DNA from: Diphasiastrum complanatum | Lineage: Eukaryota > Streptophyta > Lycopodiopsida > Lycopodiales > Lycopodiaceae | Length of the DNA stretch: 64,000 nt | Assembly: GCA_029204225.1 (NCBI GenBank) | Contig: CM055105.1 | Location: 14,285,221 to 14,349,220, forward strand | Reading direction: 5' to 3' | Shown here: positions 40,946 through 52,676 of the stretch, one piece after another | Layout: the number at the start of each line of letters is the position of its first letter | How positions within the stretch are numbered: position 1 is the first letter of the stretch | Program-made: the position numbers and the translations under genes | Notes under the pieces: model-generated | The model's database searches: none | Told to the model about the DNA's origin: nothing | The model's input: only the letters and a program-made list of their open reading frames with translations

Positions 40946-43900
40946 ATGTTGGAAGCCAATGATAGACTTACCTCAAGTAACTATTCATTATGGAAAGTGA
41001 GGATGGATCACTTCTTGAGATGAATGATGTTTTGGATATTGTTGTAGGTTTGGATGAGAGACCAGCAACACAGCAAGATCAATTGAGGTATGACAAGAGG
41101 GCCAAGAAGGCTCTACACATGATAAAGATGAATGTTACCAATGAACTTCTCAAGGAAGTTGGTAAGTGCACATCATCTTTGGAAGCTTGGAATTCATTGA
41201 AGAAGCTTTATGAATCCAAGTCTACTTCTAGAGTGTTGACTCTAAGAAGGCAAATCTTTTCTTGTTTGCAAAAGAATAAAGAAAGTCCAAGTACTTTTGT
41301 TTTGAGAATGAAAGCATTGAATGATGAGTTAGCTTGCATAGATGAAAGCATTAAGGAAGGAGAGCTTATTCAAGTGATTCTTAATGGCTTGTTGGATGCT
41401 CATGCTAACATTGTTCAAAGTATTGCTATTCAAAAGACTTTGCCAAGTTTGATGGATCTTCAAGAGATCTTGATCAATGAGGAATATAGGCTTCAAGCAA
41501 GAGGTGGATCTACATCGACACTTCAAGAGGATGCTATGTTCACAAAGGGCAAATAAAAGTAAGTGGTCTAAAGGGAAAGATCAAGTGGATGCTTCTTCAA
41601 GTGGCAAAAAGAAGGATAGATCAAAGCTCAAGTGCTTCTATTGTGGCATCAAAGGACACTTTGCAAGTGAGTGCTACAAGAAGAAGAGAGATCAAGGATA
41701 CAAGCAAGGTAATCTGACTCTTGATGAGGATGGTTTGGATGTTCAAGATACAAACGATGATGCTTTTTTGATGTCTTCATGTATGCTTTCTAATGATGGA
41801 GATCTAGATCCTTGGTGGATTGATAGTGGAGCAAGTTCACACATGACCTTTCACAAAGAGTACTTCACTTCTTTGTTGGCATATGGAGATGACAAGAGGG
41901 TAATCTACACGGCCAATGATGGTGATTGTGCAATCAAAGGGATTGGCACAATTCCTATTTTTCTCTCTACAAATAGGAATGTTCATTTGGAGGATGTCCT
42001 GTTTATTCCATCTAGTACCAAGAATTTGCTTAGTGTGAGTCAAATGCTAAGTAAGGGCCTCAAGGTGGAGTTTGATGGAGATGCTTGTTTGATCAAAAGA
42101 AAGGATGTCTTGATTGGAAAGGGTAAAAGGCAAGGGAAGTTGTTCAAACTTGATGCTTGTGTTATTGCTAACCAAGTTGGATGTGTTGCAAGGGAGCAAA
42201 TTTCTATTCAAGAGGTTTGGCACAAAAGGATGGGACACCTCAACTTCAAGTCATTGGAGGTAATGGCAAGGAAGAAGGTTGTGATTGGTCTTCCAAGTTC
42301 CTTAAGTAATGACAAGCATGTTTGTGAGTCTTGTGCTTTGTCTAAGTCACATAGACTACCTTATACTAGATCTAATTCTAGATCTACAAAGCCTTTTCAA
42401 CTTTTACATTCGGATATTCATGGATTTACTACAATTAGGAATAGTGGAGCTAAGATGTATGTAACATTCATTGATGATTTTAATAAGTTTTGTTGGATCT
42501 ATCTACTAAAGAGCAAGGATAAAGTGTATGATGTCTTTGTCAAGTTCAAGAATGCAAGGGAGAACCAATTCTCCACAAAGATCAAGTGCTTGAGAGGTGA
42601 CAATGGTGGTGAGTACATATCTAACAAGTTCAAGGCCTTTTGTGATGAGCATGGGATCAAGAGGGAGTATACAACATCAAGGACCCCACAACAAAATGGA
42701 GTGGCTGAAAGGAAGAATAGGACTTTATGTGAAAGTGCTAAAGCTATGAGGTTAAGTGCTAATGTTGACAAACCATTTTGGGATCAAGCTTTGTTGTGTG
42801 CCAATTTTTTGTGCAATAGGTGGCCGAGTGCTATTTTGGATGGAAGGACACCTTTTGAGATGCTATTCAAGAGGAGGCCGAGTGTCAACTTTCTAAGAAC
42901 CTTTGGATGCACATGCTATGTCAATATTGCTCTTGACGATAGGACCAAGGAGGTATTTTTGTTGGATATAGTGAGGTGAGTAAAGCCTACAAGGTTTACA
43001 TTCCTTCTACTAACAAAGTGATTGTTGGTAGAGATGTCATTTTTGATGAGGAGAACATTCCAAAGGTGTCTTCAAGCATGATTGATGGTAGAGTGGATGG
43101 ATCTAACATTCTTGATGTTGATGAGAAGGATCCTACTTTGGATGGTGGTGATGATGGACCTTCATCAAGTCAAAAGCCAAGGAGAACATCAAGAGAAAGA
43201 CAAGTACCTTCAAGGCTCACATATGATCAAAAGGGTAAGAAAGTAGTTTCTGGAAATTATGTTGCTTTCCTAACCTCTTTTGATGAGCCTACAAGTGTAG
43301 ATCAAGCAAGGAAAGAAGAGGAGTGGATCCAAGCAATGGATCTTGAGTATCGATCTCTTATGAAGAGTGGAACATCGTTTGGAGGATCTTCTTGTGTAGA
43401 TGGAGCTATGCAAGTGGATGGATGTTATCTTGATGTAAAATCAAGTAATGGATCTGGAAAACAAAGTTTGTTCAATGACTTTGATGATCAAGTTGAAGAT
43501 CAAGAGGTTGATCTCAAAGCGCTTCAACTAGTCAAAAGGGAAATTGGCAATTTGGAGCTAGTCAAGAGCATCAAAGGAGAGGTAATTGGCAAAGATGTTA
43601 TGGATTTGTTTTTGAAGCATATTGAAGACTCAATTAAGGTAAAAGGAGCAGCAAGGAAGTGTTGTTCAAGTTCACTTTACTTGTTCTGTCTCATGTTTGA
43701 GCATTTTCATGTGGATGTGTGCAAATTGTCAAGATATGGTAAAACTAGCTACATTGGTGAGCATTGTTTTGATGTTGGACTTGTACTAGCATTCTTGGAT
43801 GGTTTTGCTGATGGAAATGAAGCTATTTAAGGTTCATTATGTCACTCACTCATGGTCAAGTCATCAAGGCTTCATGGCATCTTTTGGCAAGATGGAGATG

Positions 43901-44464
43901 GAAACTCATTCATGGAGTATCATGGTGGATACATGGCAACAAAGGACAAAGGAGGAGGAGACATGCAAGCAAAAGTTGATCACTCACATTTATTGTCTGT
44001 TTGCTGTATTTTTCCAAGGAGTTCAGAGTTGGAAGCATGGTGGAATCATTTCATTTACATTCTATTTGATTCTTCATGTTCTAGTTACATCTTGATATGT
44101 AAAATTGATGTAAGAAATAGTGAAGCATCCCAAGTGGACACTATTCTCTATATCATTTATGGTTGTTTCTACTTTGAGCATTACATGATCATTGAAAGGA
44201 GATCTATTCTTAGGAAGAAGATCATTCTTATGATCGATCAAAGTTCTATTGTCGAAGACTATGCTAGGAGCAAGCATATTGATATACAATATCACTTTGT
44301 GAGGGAGCAAGTCAATGCAAAGGAGGTGGAGCTTCAACATGTGTCTTTAAGGGAATGTGTAGCTGATATCTTCACCAAATCATTGGGAAAAGACTTGTTC
44401 ATGAAGCATAGGACTTCACTTGGAGTATTATCAAAGTCTATGTTAAAACTAGTTGAAGGAGGAG
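40946..44464 (+). pseudogene. Copia-2 gag-pol with reverse transcriptase replaced
   Basis: Gag starts at 40,946 (MLEANDRL, NYSLWKVRMDHFL). A shift near 41,020 moves it into the frame that ends at 41,556. Pol is then open from 41,477 to 42,979: CCHC knuckle CFYCGIKGHFASEC (41,633-41,674), protease WIDSGASSHMT, integrase HHCC (H249, H254, C283, C286 of that frame) and D313, D375, E411 with D-35-E spacing. After a shift at 42,979 the linker (YKVYIPSTNKVIVGRDVIFD) leads to EWIQAMDLEYRSLM, where reverse transcriptase should begin. Instead 43,366 to about 44,250 is unrelated sequence. The end of RNase H (SKHIDIQYHFVRE, VADIFTKSLG) resumes before the 3' LTR. It cannot move by itself. Confidence 0.92.
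43366..44250 (+). other. Foreign insert in place of copia-2 reverse transcriptase
   Basis: About 880 bases hold no FxDxFL or YVDD blocks. The pol frame stays open through it to 43,830, with an acidic stretch (FNDFDDQVEDQEVDLKALQL) and a Cys/His-containing stretch (CLMFEHFHVDVCKL). A second frame from 43,852 runs into the RNase H end. The insert is unrecognised; it may be a captured host exon or degraded filler. Confidence 0.6.
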
Positions 44465-45104
44465 TGTGAAAGATTCAACTAGTTTCATCACATTTTGCAA
44501 TATTTTCATATTTGGCATATTGAGGCCAAAACTTGTTTTAGACTTAGAGGTTGACTTTTCAAAGTTCATTAGTCTAAATTTCATTTGAATAAACACTTTT
44601 TGAAAGTGTGGGAAAGTTAGAATGCGAGTTTGAGTAGATTCAATTTGAATAGTTGGGTACATTGAATCTAGACCCAAAATTAGTAGGATTAGCATTTTGG
44701 AGGGAAAGCAAGTGGCCAAATAGGGTTTGGACCTTAAAAGGATGTAACTCGTGGAGAGAGTGATCTTCTCTTTTCTCTATCTCATTTCATGCTTATACAT
44801 GGTTCTCTTGGGTTCTACTATCCATTGGTGCACTATCTTGGTGATTGCTTGCAATTCTATGTGTAGAATGATCTATATTTGTTATTTTTGGATCCACACG
44901 TGTGAAATACAGTAGCTTGCTGGTTTTTTATGGACAACAACAGTACATAATCATTTCATTCAAGTTTGATCACGTTCTATTGGTGTTTGCATCTCAATTT
45001 GTATGTAGATGTTGATTTTTCTACATTGGTGAGATTGGTAGAGTATTTCTCTTTCTAACCAAAGATCATTCAAGTAGATTGAATCTTAAGGATCTGAAAT
45101 CTTT
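44455..45104 (+). mobile_element. Copia-2 polypurine tract and 3' LTR
   Basis: GAAGGAGGAG (44,455-44,464) precedes TGTGAAAGATTC at 44,465. The LTR runs about 640 bases, with TTAAAAGG where the 5' copy has TATAAAAGG, and TCCACACGTGTGAAA near 44,893. It loses its last few bases at 45,104, where it joins a truncated E LTR, so the junction is a deletion. Confidence 0.85.
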
Positions 45105-48100
45105 TCTACTATTTATAGTTAACCTGCATGGGGATTGCATGGGCTCATGCACAGAATCCTACTCTCTATATATATTGGGGTAGAGATGATCATGTTGACG
45201 ACTTTGGTCTAGGTTACAAGTTGAGCTCTTCTCCTCTTGTTATCACATGGCATGGCTTGAGGGCTAGATTCAGGAGGGATCTAGGATTGGTTGGGTGGTT
45301 TTGCTCCATAGTCTCTCTTGTTGTATTTTTTTCTATCCTCATCTTAGGGGTATTCCCTAGTGATCTTTACATTGGTATCAGAGCCCGAGTAAGATGCGGT
45401 TCTGGATGGGATGGAGACAAGTTCTACATCAAATCGGAATTGGAACGCACTTGGATTCGCATCCCGGATGGCATTAGCGAAAATTTGGCCTTGAAAAGGG
45501 CCCTATAAGGATTGCCACGTAGTATGACAATTTTTTGGCAATGTGAAATACTAAAATAAAATCTTTTTTTGCTCGCAATCCTGCCCACATAGTCCTCTAT
45601 GATTAGCTATTATGCGCATAGTATAGTCTATGGCTGAAAAACATCATAACTTTGAACAACAGCTCGGATTGAGATGATTACAATGCCATTAGAAAGCTCT
45701 TGACGAGAGCTTTTCAACAACACCCATTATGACCCAGTTCTAAGCGACGGTGAAGAAGTTATGGCCGGTCAAAATTTTTGTCGGTCAACACTTGGTCAAC
45801 CTGATTGACAAGTTTGACCATGTTGACCAAGTGTTGACCAACCAAAGCTTTGTCTGGCCATAACGTCTTCACTGTAGCTTGGAACTGGGTCATGTTGGGT
45901 GTCGTTGAAATGAGCTCGTTGGGTCAAACTTGTCAACTATGCTTGAAAGCAATATCAGGTTGACCAAGTGTTGACCGTCCAAAACTTTGACGAATTTGTA
46001 CAAGGTTTTACCGTCACATAAAACAACCATCTGATTGGTACTATCATTCACAAATTCCTATCATTTGAGAGTTCCAACTCTGAGGAATAAGGCTCTTTAC
46101 AGTACAAATGTGAACTAAGTATCATTCTCATTCCATGTCACAATCTACAATAACAAATAGGGTCAACTCATGGTCCCATAGATATAAAAAATAAATTCAA
46201 TTCAATGAATTCAATAAACTGGTGCTATGCGATTTTCTTACAGGGATTATTAACCAATCCAAAACATAATCACATTTATCTTCTCAAGTGTCTCATTTTC
46301 TTGCTCCCTTAGATATTTCGGTCACCCAAAAAAAATCATCAGCAAAGGCACCAAAAACTCCTTTGACACAAGGAAATCCTAGGTTATCACCCTTTTGACT
46401 ACACTAGCTTAAGTATTACTTCGTTAAATTTGTTTGAACCTAATGGAGAATCAATAAAATTTGGATCCGGGTAACCTTTTACGATATTCAATACTTATTT
46501 TTTATCGTATATACAGCTACCACCAAAGATTATGATCTTTATTCCATTTGTTCACTTTAACAAGTATCTCAAAAGCTTTAGTTTGTCCAATCCTAAAGAT
46601 CAAAATCATTTAGGATAAGCCGATCGGTGCACCACTGAGTCCAAAAGGAAGAACCAAAAATACCATTTAACTCAACTAACTGGGAATACCACTCCAGAGT
46701 TAAGTGGATAATTAGCATAATACCAAGTCAAATCCCTTTATGCCTGAGAACCGTACCACTACCATTGTTTTGTCAAGATCGATTTAGCAAAATTCAGACC
46801 GATTAATACAGCTTGACACAAAAACAACGATAGCAAAGTTCCACAAAAACTGGCTTATCAGTAACTGTCAAGTTGATAAGGCCTTGTACATGCATATTGT
46901 TCATGGAGAAGAAAAAACAAAATTTCTTCTACCATACAAGGAAGCATATAAAAAAACTAGGGTTATAGCATTAACAACTGTGCACCAAGGAACCGAGATT
47001 TCTCATTTGGGTGCTAGTAACTTAATTTTCTGAGTTGATTTCGCATCCACTTCCGAAATCAGCTTTAAAGTTACCCAATATCAAGCCCTTAGAAACCCTT
47101 GGTCGACCGACATGCAACAAGCATAGGTGGAGACACTCATGCAATTCACTAAGTGATGTCCTACCACAAGCATCAACTTTAACAAAAAAAAAAAAAAACA
47201 TGCTCAAAAGGAAAAAACGTAGGTCCCAACATGTCACACATGCCTTAATTAAAAAAAAAAACCCTAAGGTTTTGCATTAGACAGGTCCCTACCATAGCCG
47301 TGCAACAACCGCCATCATCGAAGGAAAAAAGAGGCTCCACAAAGCTACAGAGAAGAGGGAAAGAAAGAGAGCTAATCAGCTTCCTTCTAATCTGTTCCAA
47401 TCGCAGCTTCCCATCCATTTTTCCATTCAATGGCTTCAACGCCTAATGTGTAATGAAACTCCAAACAGCCCACACTGTCCCTAGCTGCCATAAGTTTCCA
47501 AAGAACGCATTTGCAGGTTCATCTATTGGCACACCACCTGCAGCCTTCACTGGGAATCTAAATTGTTTCCAGTCTGTTACTAAAAAAATGTTTTCGATAA
47601 GACGAATTTGTTCTACCTTCCTGGCAACTAGGAAACTCATTACAAAGGTACTGTCTGCAACAGGTTAATCCACACAATAGATAGTCCCAGCTGACTAACA
47701 TCCTTTAACGGTTGTCCAGAGATCACAGAAGGTTAAGAACAAGTTTGCAAGGAGGATACAAGGCTTGTTTCATAGGTTACCCTTCTTCTACATAAGACAC
47801 AATTGCAGAATTTGACAAGCATTTGGTGTTCTCTAGAAGTTCCAACTTAGCAACATATCTGTTTTTCACTCATCCATCTCACTGTAACTAGAGAAATGAA
47901 CTTGAAAAGATGATAGCTTGCTTTCATTATTCTTAACACAGGGCCACTTCCCACAGCCAAACTTCAAGCTATGCACAGAAAAAGGTTTTTCCAGAACTCA
48001 GATTGCATGTATCCACTTCCCAAATCTTTATCTGCTATAGTTTAGAGAATCGGCAATTTACAATATCCATCCAATGTTTTCAGTTTTCAGTTTGCATGGA

Positions 48101-49896
48101 ATACAAGAGGATTACTCTAATAAAACCTTAAATCCTCACATGCAAACCATAAATTCAAGATTTTCAGCAACAATTAGTTTATTCATTATAGATAAATTGA
48201 TTCCTCGTCAATCTATTAACAAACATCCTGCTACTAAATCTGAATCAAAATTGTCCAAAATATTATGGATTCATGCAAATTATTTATCCAAAAAAAAATT
48301 GATTGAACAAAAAAGTGGATCTACTCATGCAGATCATTTTATTTCAAATGGAAACTTTCTCAAGGCTTCAAAAAACATAAGAATGAATTCCACACTAATC
48401 CACAACATCTCTAATAAAATCAAACAAGGAGAGGAGCACTCTACCACCAAGTTTGAAAAGCATGCATCACATAAATGAGTGAATCCAAACCCAATTTTCC
48501 TTGAAAAAAGAAAATAGCACTCATTAGAAAAAAAAATGATCACAGAAGGGGCCTTTCAAAAAGATACTTTTTATTTTATTTCTCAAAAGATTCTTCCACA
48601 TTGTCCAATCAAAACACTCAAATTTGAAATCTACGTAACGTAGCTCCTTCAAATTGATTTTTCATTTCTTTTTAAAAGAATTGTAATTTTGCATTGGGGG
48701 CAGCCCGTAAATAAGCCATTTTATTTGTAGTATAGTATGCAACTCAACCAAAAAAAAAAAAAAAATATTGTAACTTTTGAACGACAGCTCGGATTGAGAC
48801 AATTATGGTGCCATTAGAAAGCCCGCGACGAGAGCTTTTCAATGACTTCCAACATGACCCAGTTCCGAGCTACGGTGAAGCAATTATTTGTAAATGGATT
48901 ATTGTGATCCATTAGGAACAAATATGGGGTACTCCAGTACTTGGTGGAATAGATATGTGCATATATGGTATTGGAAATCCAGATGGAGTTTTTTAGATCT
49001 CTAGATTATCGAATAATGCATTTAGAGATCTTCTTGAAGGAATTGAATTCCTTGTACCATTTCGGGTATAGATATTGGATATCTATTTGTATGTACTTCA
49101 ACTGTTTGGAATTTTCTTTTATGGGAGAATTCAATGGTTGGAAGTATTTTTTGGAAATGGTTGAAGATCAGATGCTATGTTTGGTTATAGGATGGTCAGA
49201 TACTCTTTTTGATTTTTTGTTGTGCGGGACAAGTGATTTCAAAGGGGATTCTTGTGCGATAATGATCTGTAGACCAGTGGTTAGTATTTACATTTTCGGT
49301 AATCCTAACAGTTGAAACCATTGCTTAAACTTGTTGAGGGTATTTTGAGAGGTTATGAGATATAGATCTGGATCCCTAAATGGTATCTCCTCCATATGAT
49401 AGTTGATTATTGAGAGTAATGTTTCTATCACTCGAGATAAGATATTTTATGATTTTGAGGAAAAAGTCTGGTTTGTAATAGTATTGAATACTCATTAGGG
49501 ACTTTTTCAAATCTTTGATATCTTATACGTTGTCTATGGTGAACTTTTTAATCGAAATTATGGAATTTCTTTTTAAAGGAGGAGAAGAAAATGATAGGAA
49601 TAAGACTTTCATGGGATCAACCAATTGCATAGATTTCTTTTGTGGAATGCAGTATGTGTGCAATGGTGAAACTATCTAGTCTGTCCTACTCTCTATATAT
49701 TGAGGTAGACATTATCCCGTCAACAACTATGGTCTAGGTAACCAGTTGAGCTCTTCTCCTCTTGCTATCACATGGCATGGCTTGGGGGCTAGATCTAGGA
49801 GGGATCTAGGATTGGTTGGGTGGTCGTTATCCATAGTCTCTCTTGTTGTGTTTTTTCCTATCCTCATCTTAGGGGTATTCCCTAGTGGTCTTTACA
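45105..49896 (+). mobile_element. E-family LTR element, plus strand, cargo-carrying
   Basis: Truncated 5' LTR 45,105-45,371 (ends TTTACA), PBS TGGTATCAGAGCC at 45,373-45,385, a module M-like stretch at 45,470-45,560, fold-back D at 45,600-45,990, segment F at about 45,990-48,705, half of D at 48,720-48,890 and a conserved block at 48,885-49,390. The purine tract AAAGGAGGAGAAGAAAA is at about 49,576-49,591, and the 3' LTR at 49,592-49,896. No gag, protease, integrase or RT is present, so it needs proteins from elsewhere. The LTR halves agree with the minus-strand E LTR only from CTCTATATATTG onward, so the U3 regions differ. It interrupts gene X3. Confidence 0.65.
45990..48705 (+). repeat. Segment F, copy 3
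   Basis: Parallel to 1,190-3,060 and 20,031-22,960, with deletions, for example near 47,380 where the other copies have about 35-70 more bases. It includes the small minus frames at 47,022-47,237 and 47,443-47,640. The right end holds module M (48,510-48,705). Confidence 0.65.
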
Positions 49897-49899
49897 TTT

Positions 49900-50433
49900 A
49901 GATTCATAAAAGAAGATACCATTATGTGAGAGATCCTTTGGACTTCTCCCTCTATATTGCAACTTCCCAACATCAGAGTGAATCACGTCCAACATCCCTG
50001 CAAGTGATTGTGCTTGCTCCCATTCACTTATGTTTGATGGATATAAAGACTGAAAGAAGAAACACTTTTTATCATGGATGTTATTCTATGAAGATTTATA
50101 TTTTAAAAAAAGCCCTATAATAGCAACAAAGTGCAAACATTTTGTTATACTTACAATTACGTTTTTGATGATAATGAGGATTGACATCTTGTACTTTTAT
50201 TTTTGAATGCATGTAAACTTGTTGTACCAATACATCTGATATTGAATGTCCTCCAAGAACTCCAAAATCCTTGCCTTCCAATAATTTTTGTATGTCATGT
50301 TTGCTCTTTTCTTCAATTGATTGCAGCAACACCCATGAAGTTTTTGTATATTTTGTCAGATCCACTTATCAACTTCATCTTTCTCATTATGAAGTATCAT
50401 AGAGTCAATTGTACATCTTGGCCTCTTTGCCAT
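49900..50433 (-). pseudogene. Gene X, copy 3, exons 1-2
   Basis: The minus-strand ATG at 50,433 opens the MAKRPRCTIDS-type start. Exon 1 continues TKYTKTSWVLLQSIEEKSKH, LLEGKDFGVLGGHSISDVL, VQQVYMHSKIKVQ and CNCKYN. An intron (about 50,155-50,053) leads to exon 2: SNISEWEQAQSLAGMLDVIH, then GIFFYES, cut by the E LTR at 49,896. Exon 1 needs one frame change, as in X2. Confidence 0.7.
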
Positions 50434-50475
50434 TGTTATTGCCAAAGCTTGGGCGCCAAAATCTCTTATGAATAA

Positions 50476-50870
50476 TATTCAATTTAGTTTTTCATATCAC
50501 ATTGTTCCCACAAGAAAATTACAATAGCAACTTTATGTTACTGTGCATGCTACCATTCTGTAACTGTAACTACTCTAGTTAAAAAAACTTCTTTAATGCT
50601 AACCAACATAGTTAAACAAATTTAACCTGAGGTATTGATGTCAGGTAGATTAGCACATACTGGGCAAGAAAAGCCAACCAATGGAATACCTCCATGCTGC
50701 CCAATGACAATTTCAAAGTTTGCTATAATATATTTTAGTTTTCCGATTTATTTGAGCTATGTTACGTAGATTTGAAATGCGTGCAATTTGATTGGGCCTA
50801 GAGAAAAAAAATAACAGTATCTTTACAAAAGGTCATTTTTTATTTTGGAATTTCTCTAATGTTAGAAGAC
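50476..50870. promoter_or_regulatory. Module M between divergent X3 and Z
   Basis: Reverse complement of 19,240-19,600. It contains CATGCTGCCCAATG (50,695), TATGTTACGTAG (50,760), a T-rich tract and ATTTCTCTAATG (about 50,860). It separates X3 (minus) from Z (plus), the same divergent arrangement as at 18,930-19,635. Confidence 0.45.
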
Positions 50871-50879
50871 CAGCAAGCC

Positions 50880-52150
50880 TAGATCATTAAAGCAACTGAT
50901 AAGATGGCTAAAAAATTTCCTAGCAGGGAAAATGTATGTTGTGCGATCTATACTGGAAATCACACCATAAATGAGTGACTATGAAAAGGCATATGAAGGA
51001 TACTTATTGTCATCTATGCAATTCTTTTGGACATGATACAACTTTTTGTTTGTTTAATCTTCGGGTTATTCAACAAAAATATGCTAAATTCCAATATAGG
51101 AATAATCCAAAGGCACTTGATGGAAAGGCCAATGGTCTTGGATTTCTGGAATGATTAGCTTTGCCAGCTCCTAGACTAGTACAACATGCTCCTCCAACAT
51201 ATATGATGGAAACCGATTAATCTTTGGTTGGTAATGACCAATGGAATTATAATACTAATCAAGATGTTCATTCTTCAGAGCAATACACTATCTATGTTGT
51301 TGCACAAACAATAACAGTCTAGATAGTGGGGGGGGATAGAGCACCACAAGTCCTATTCTGATTAAAGGATGGTTGGAAAAGTATCATTCAATATTTTTCC
51401 ATAAATCACTATATTGGTCAAGATTTATTGACGATAGTGGAAAAATATCTTAGCAGTCCTGCTCATATTTTGCGGCAAAACTGGATGAAATATGAAGTAT
51501 TGGCTCGTACCAGAAATCGTTGGTTTCTGTTCTGACATAGAACTATTGAAGTTTGTTCAAGAAAATCATTCAAAGATGGTATTTCATTCGACAAACATCT
51601 ACAGTTGAAGAATACAATATGCACTTCACTAAAATAGCTGAATGTATACAATTTTCAATTTAGAAGACCAATGTGATACACTACATACAAGGACTTAAGC
51701 CTCAAGTATGAGAGGTTATGGAAGACAATCCATATTATGAAGGTTACTACTAACAACAGATAATCAAGGCACTAATAAGGAATAAAGAGCTACAAGGTCT
51801 CTTGATTATTCCTACTAAAGATTGTCAAAACCATTCAATGGAAACAAGTGAATGGTTGAGTTTCATGGACTATTACTTTTTTTGTGACACAACCTCGATT
51901 TTTTGACACAGTTACTTTCACATCAACGTACTTTACGAAATTTGTCAAATATTGGTGGCAACATACATTAAATCATTGTGGCTAGGGAGTCAAAATAAGG
52001 ATTTCCTTAAACTTGTTACAGTGTACAAACCACAAGCTACCAAAGTGTAGAAAAATTATCATATAGCAAAGAGAGGGACGTCCAGTAGATTTTTGTATTC
52101 TCTGTTGCAATGAGTAAGGTTTGTAATGATTTTAAGAACATAAAAGGGTC
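50880..52150 (+). pseudogene. Gene Z, right copy, degenerate
   Basis: The zinc-knuckle region (CHLCNSFGHDTTFC with one shift, then NLRVIQQKYAKFQYRNNPKA) is followed by broken frames. These include DLLTIVEKYLSSPAHILRQN, WMKYEVLARTRNRWF and SFKDGISFDKHLQLKNTICT, some of which read as a helical DNA-binding or integrase-like part; I cannot assign a family. The ParB-like piece seen beside the left copy is not evident here. Many stops. Confidence 0.45.
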
Positions 52151-52375
52151 CAATGGCACAAGGCTTTTGACAAATGCTTTGGGGAGATACCAATTCAATG
52201 CCCGATAACTTTTATTCTATAATGTGACTTCTATAGTGTTGTATATTATACAGAAAGCATACTTTTTATGATTTTAAATTACACAATTAAACATAACTAT
52301 AATTGATGTAGAAACCACATAATTTTTTTCCAAAATTTTTTGAACTTGTAGTTTTATTCTTTTTCTCTCTCCAAA

Positions 52376-52615
52376 CATGTGGTTTTATTCTTCAACAGAT
52401 ATGTATAATATATATTGCAATAGTCTCCACTTCAACATTTCCTATACTATGGAGTGTACTATGTAGCTTCTCGAGCTTTGACATGATGTGCCCCGCACAC
52501 GTAGTTTTATTTTTCAAAAGATATGTATAATATATGCAATCAACATTTCCTATATTACGTAGTGTAGTATGTAGCTTCTCAAGCTTTGACATGATGTGCC
52601 CCACACATGCAACTA
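52376..52615. repeat. Two-unit tandem repeat, about 115 bp
   Basis: Units at about 52,376-52,497 and 52,500-52,610 share GATATGTATAATATAT, CAACATTTCCTATA and GCTTTGACATGATGTGCCCC. They lie just beyond the 3' end of the aerolysin-like gene and do not recur elsewhere in the window. Confidence 0.75.
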
Positions 52616-52676
52616 TAATAGCTACAATGCGTGACATTATTTTACTTACTACAAGATGCCCCATCATACGAGAATA

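Noticed and set aside
42499-42771. Minus-strand 90-codon frame within copia-2 integrase
   Set aside because: Antisense shadow of a clearly coding integrase.
48965-49315. 116-codon frame FGYRYWISI...FNGWKYF considered as a real gene
   Set aside because: No recognised domain, present only within the E-family repeat, and the inverted copies at 734-1,000 and 60,342-60,608 are shortened. Reported as part of the repeat.
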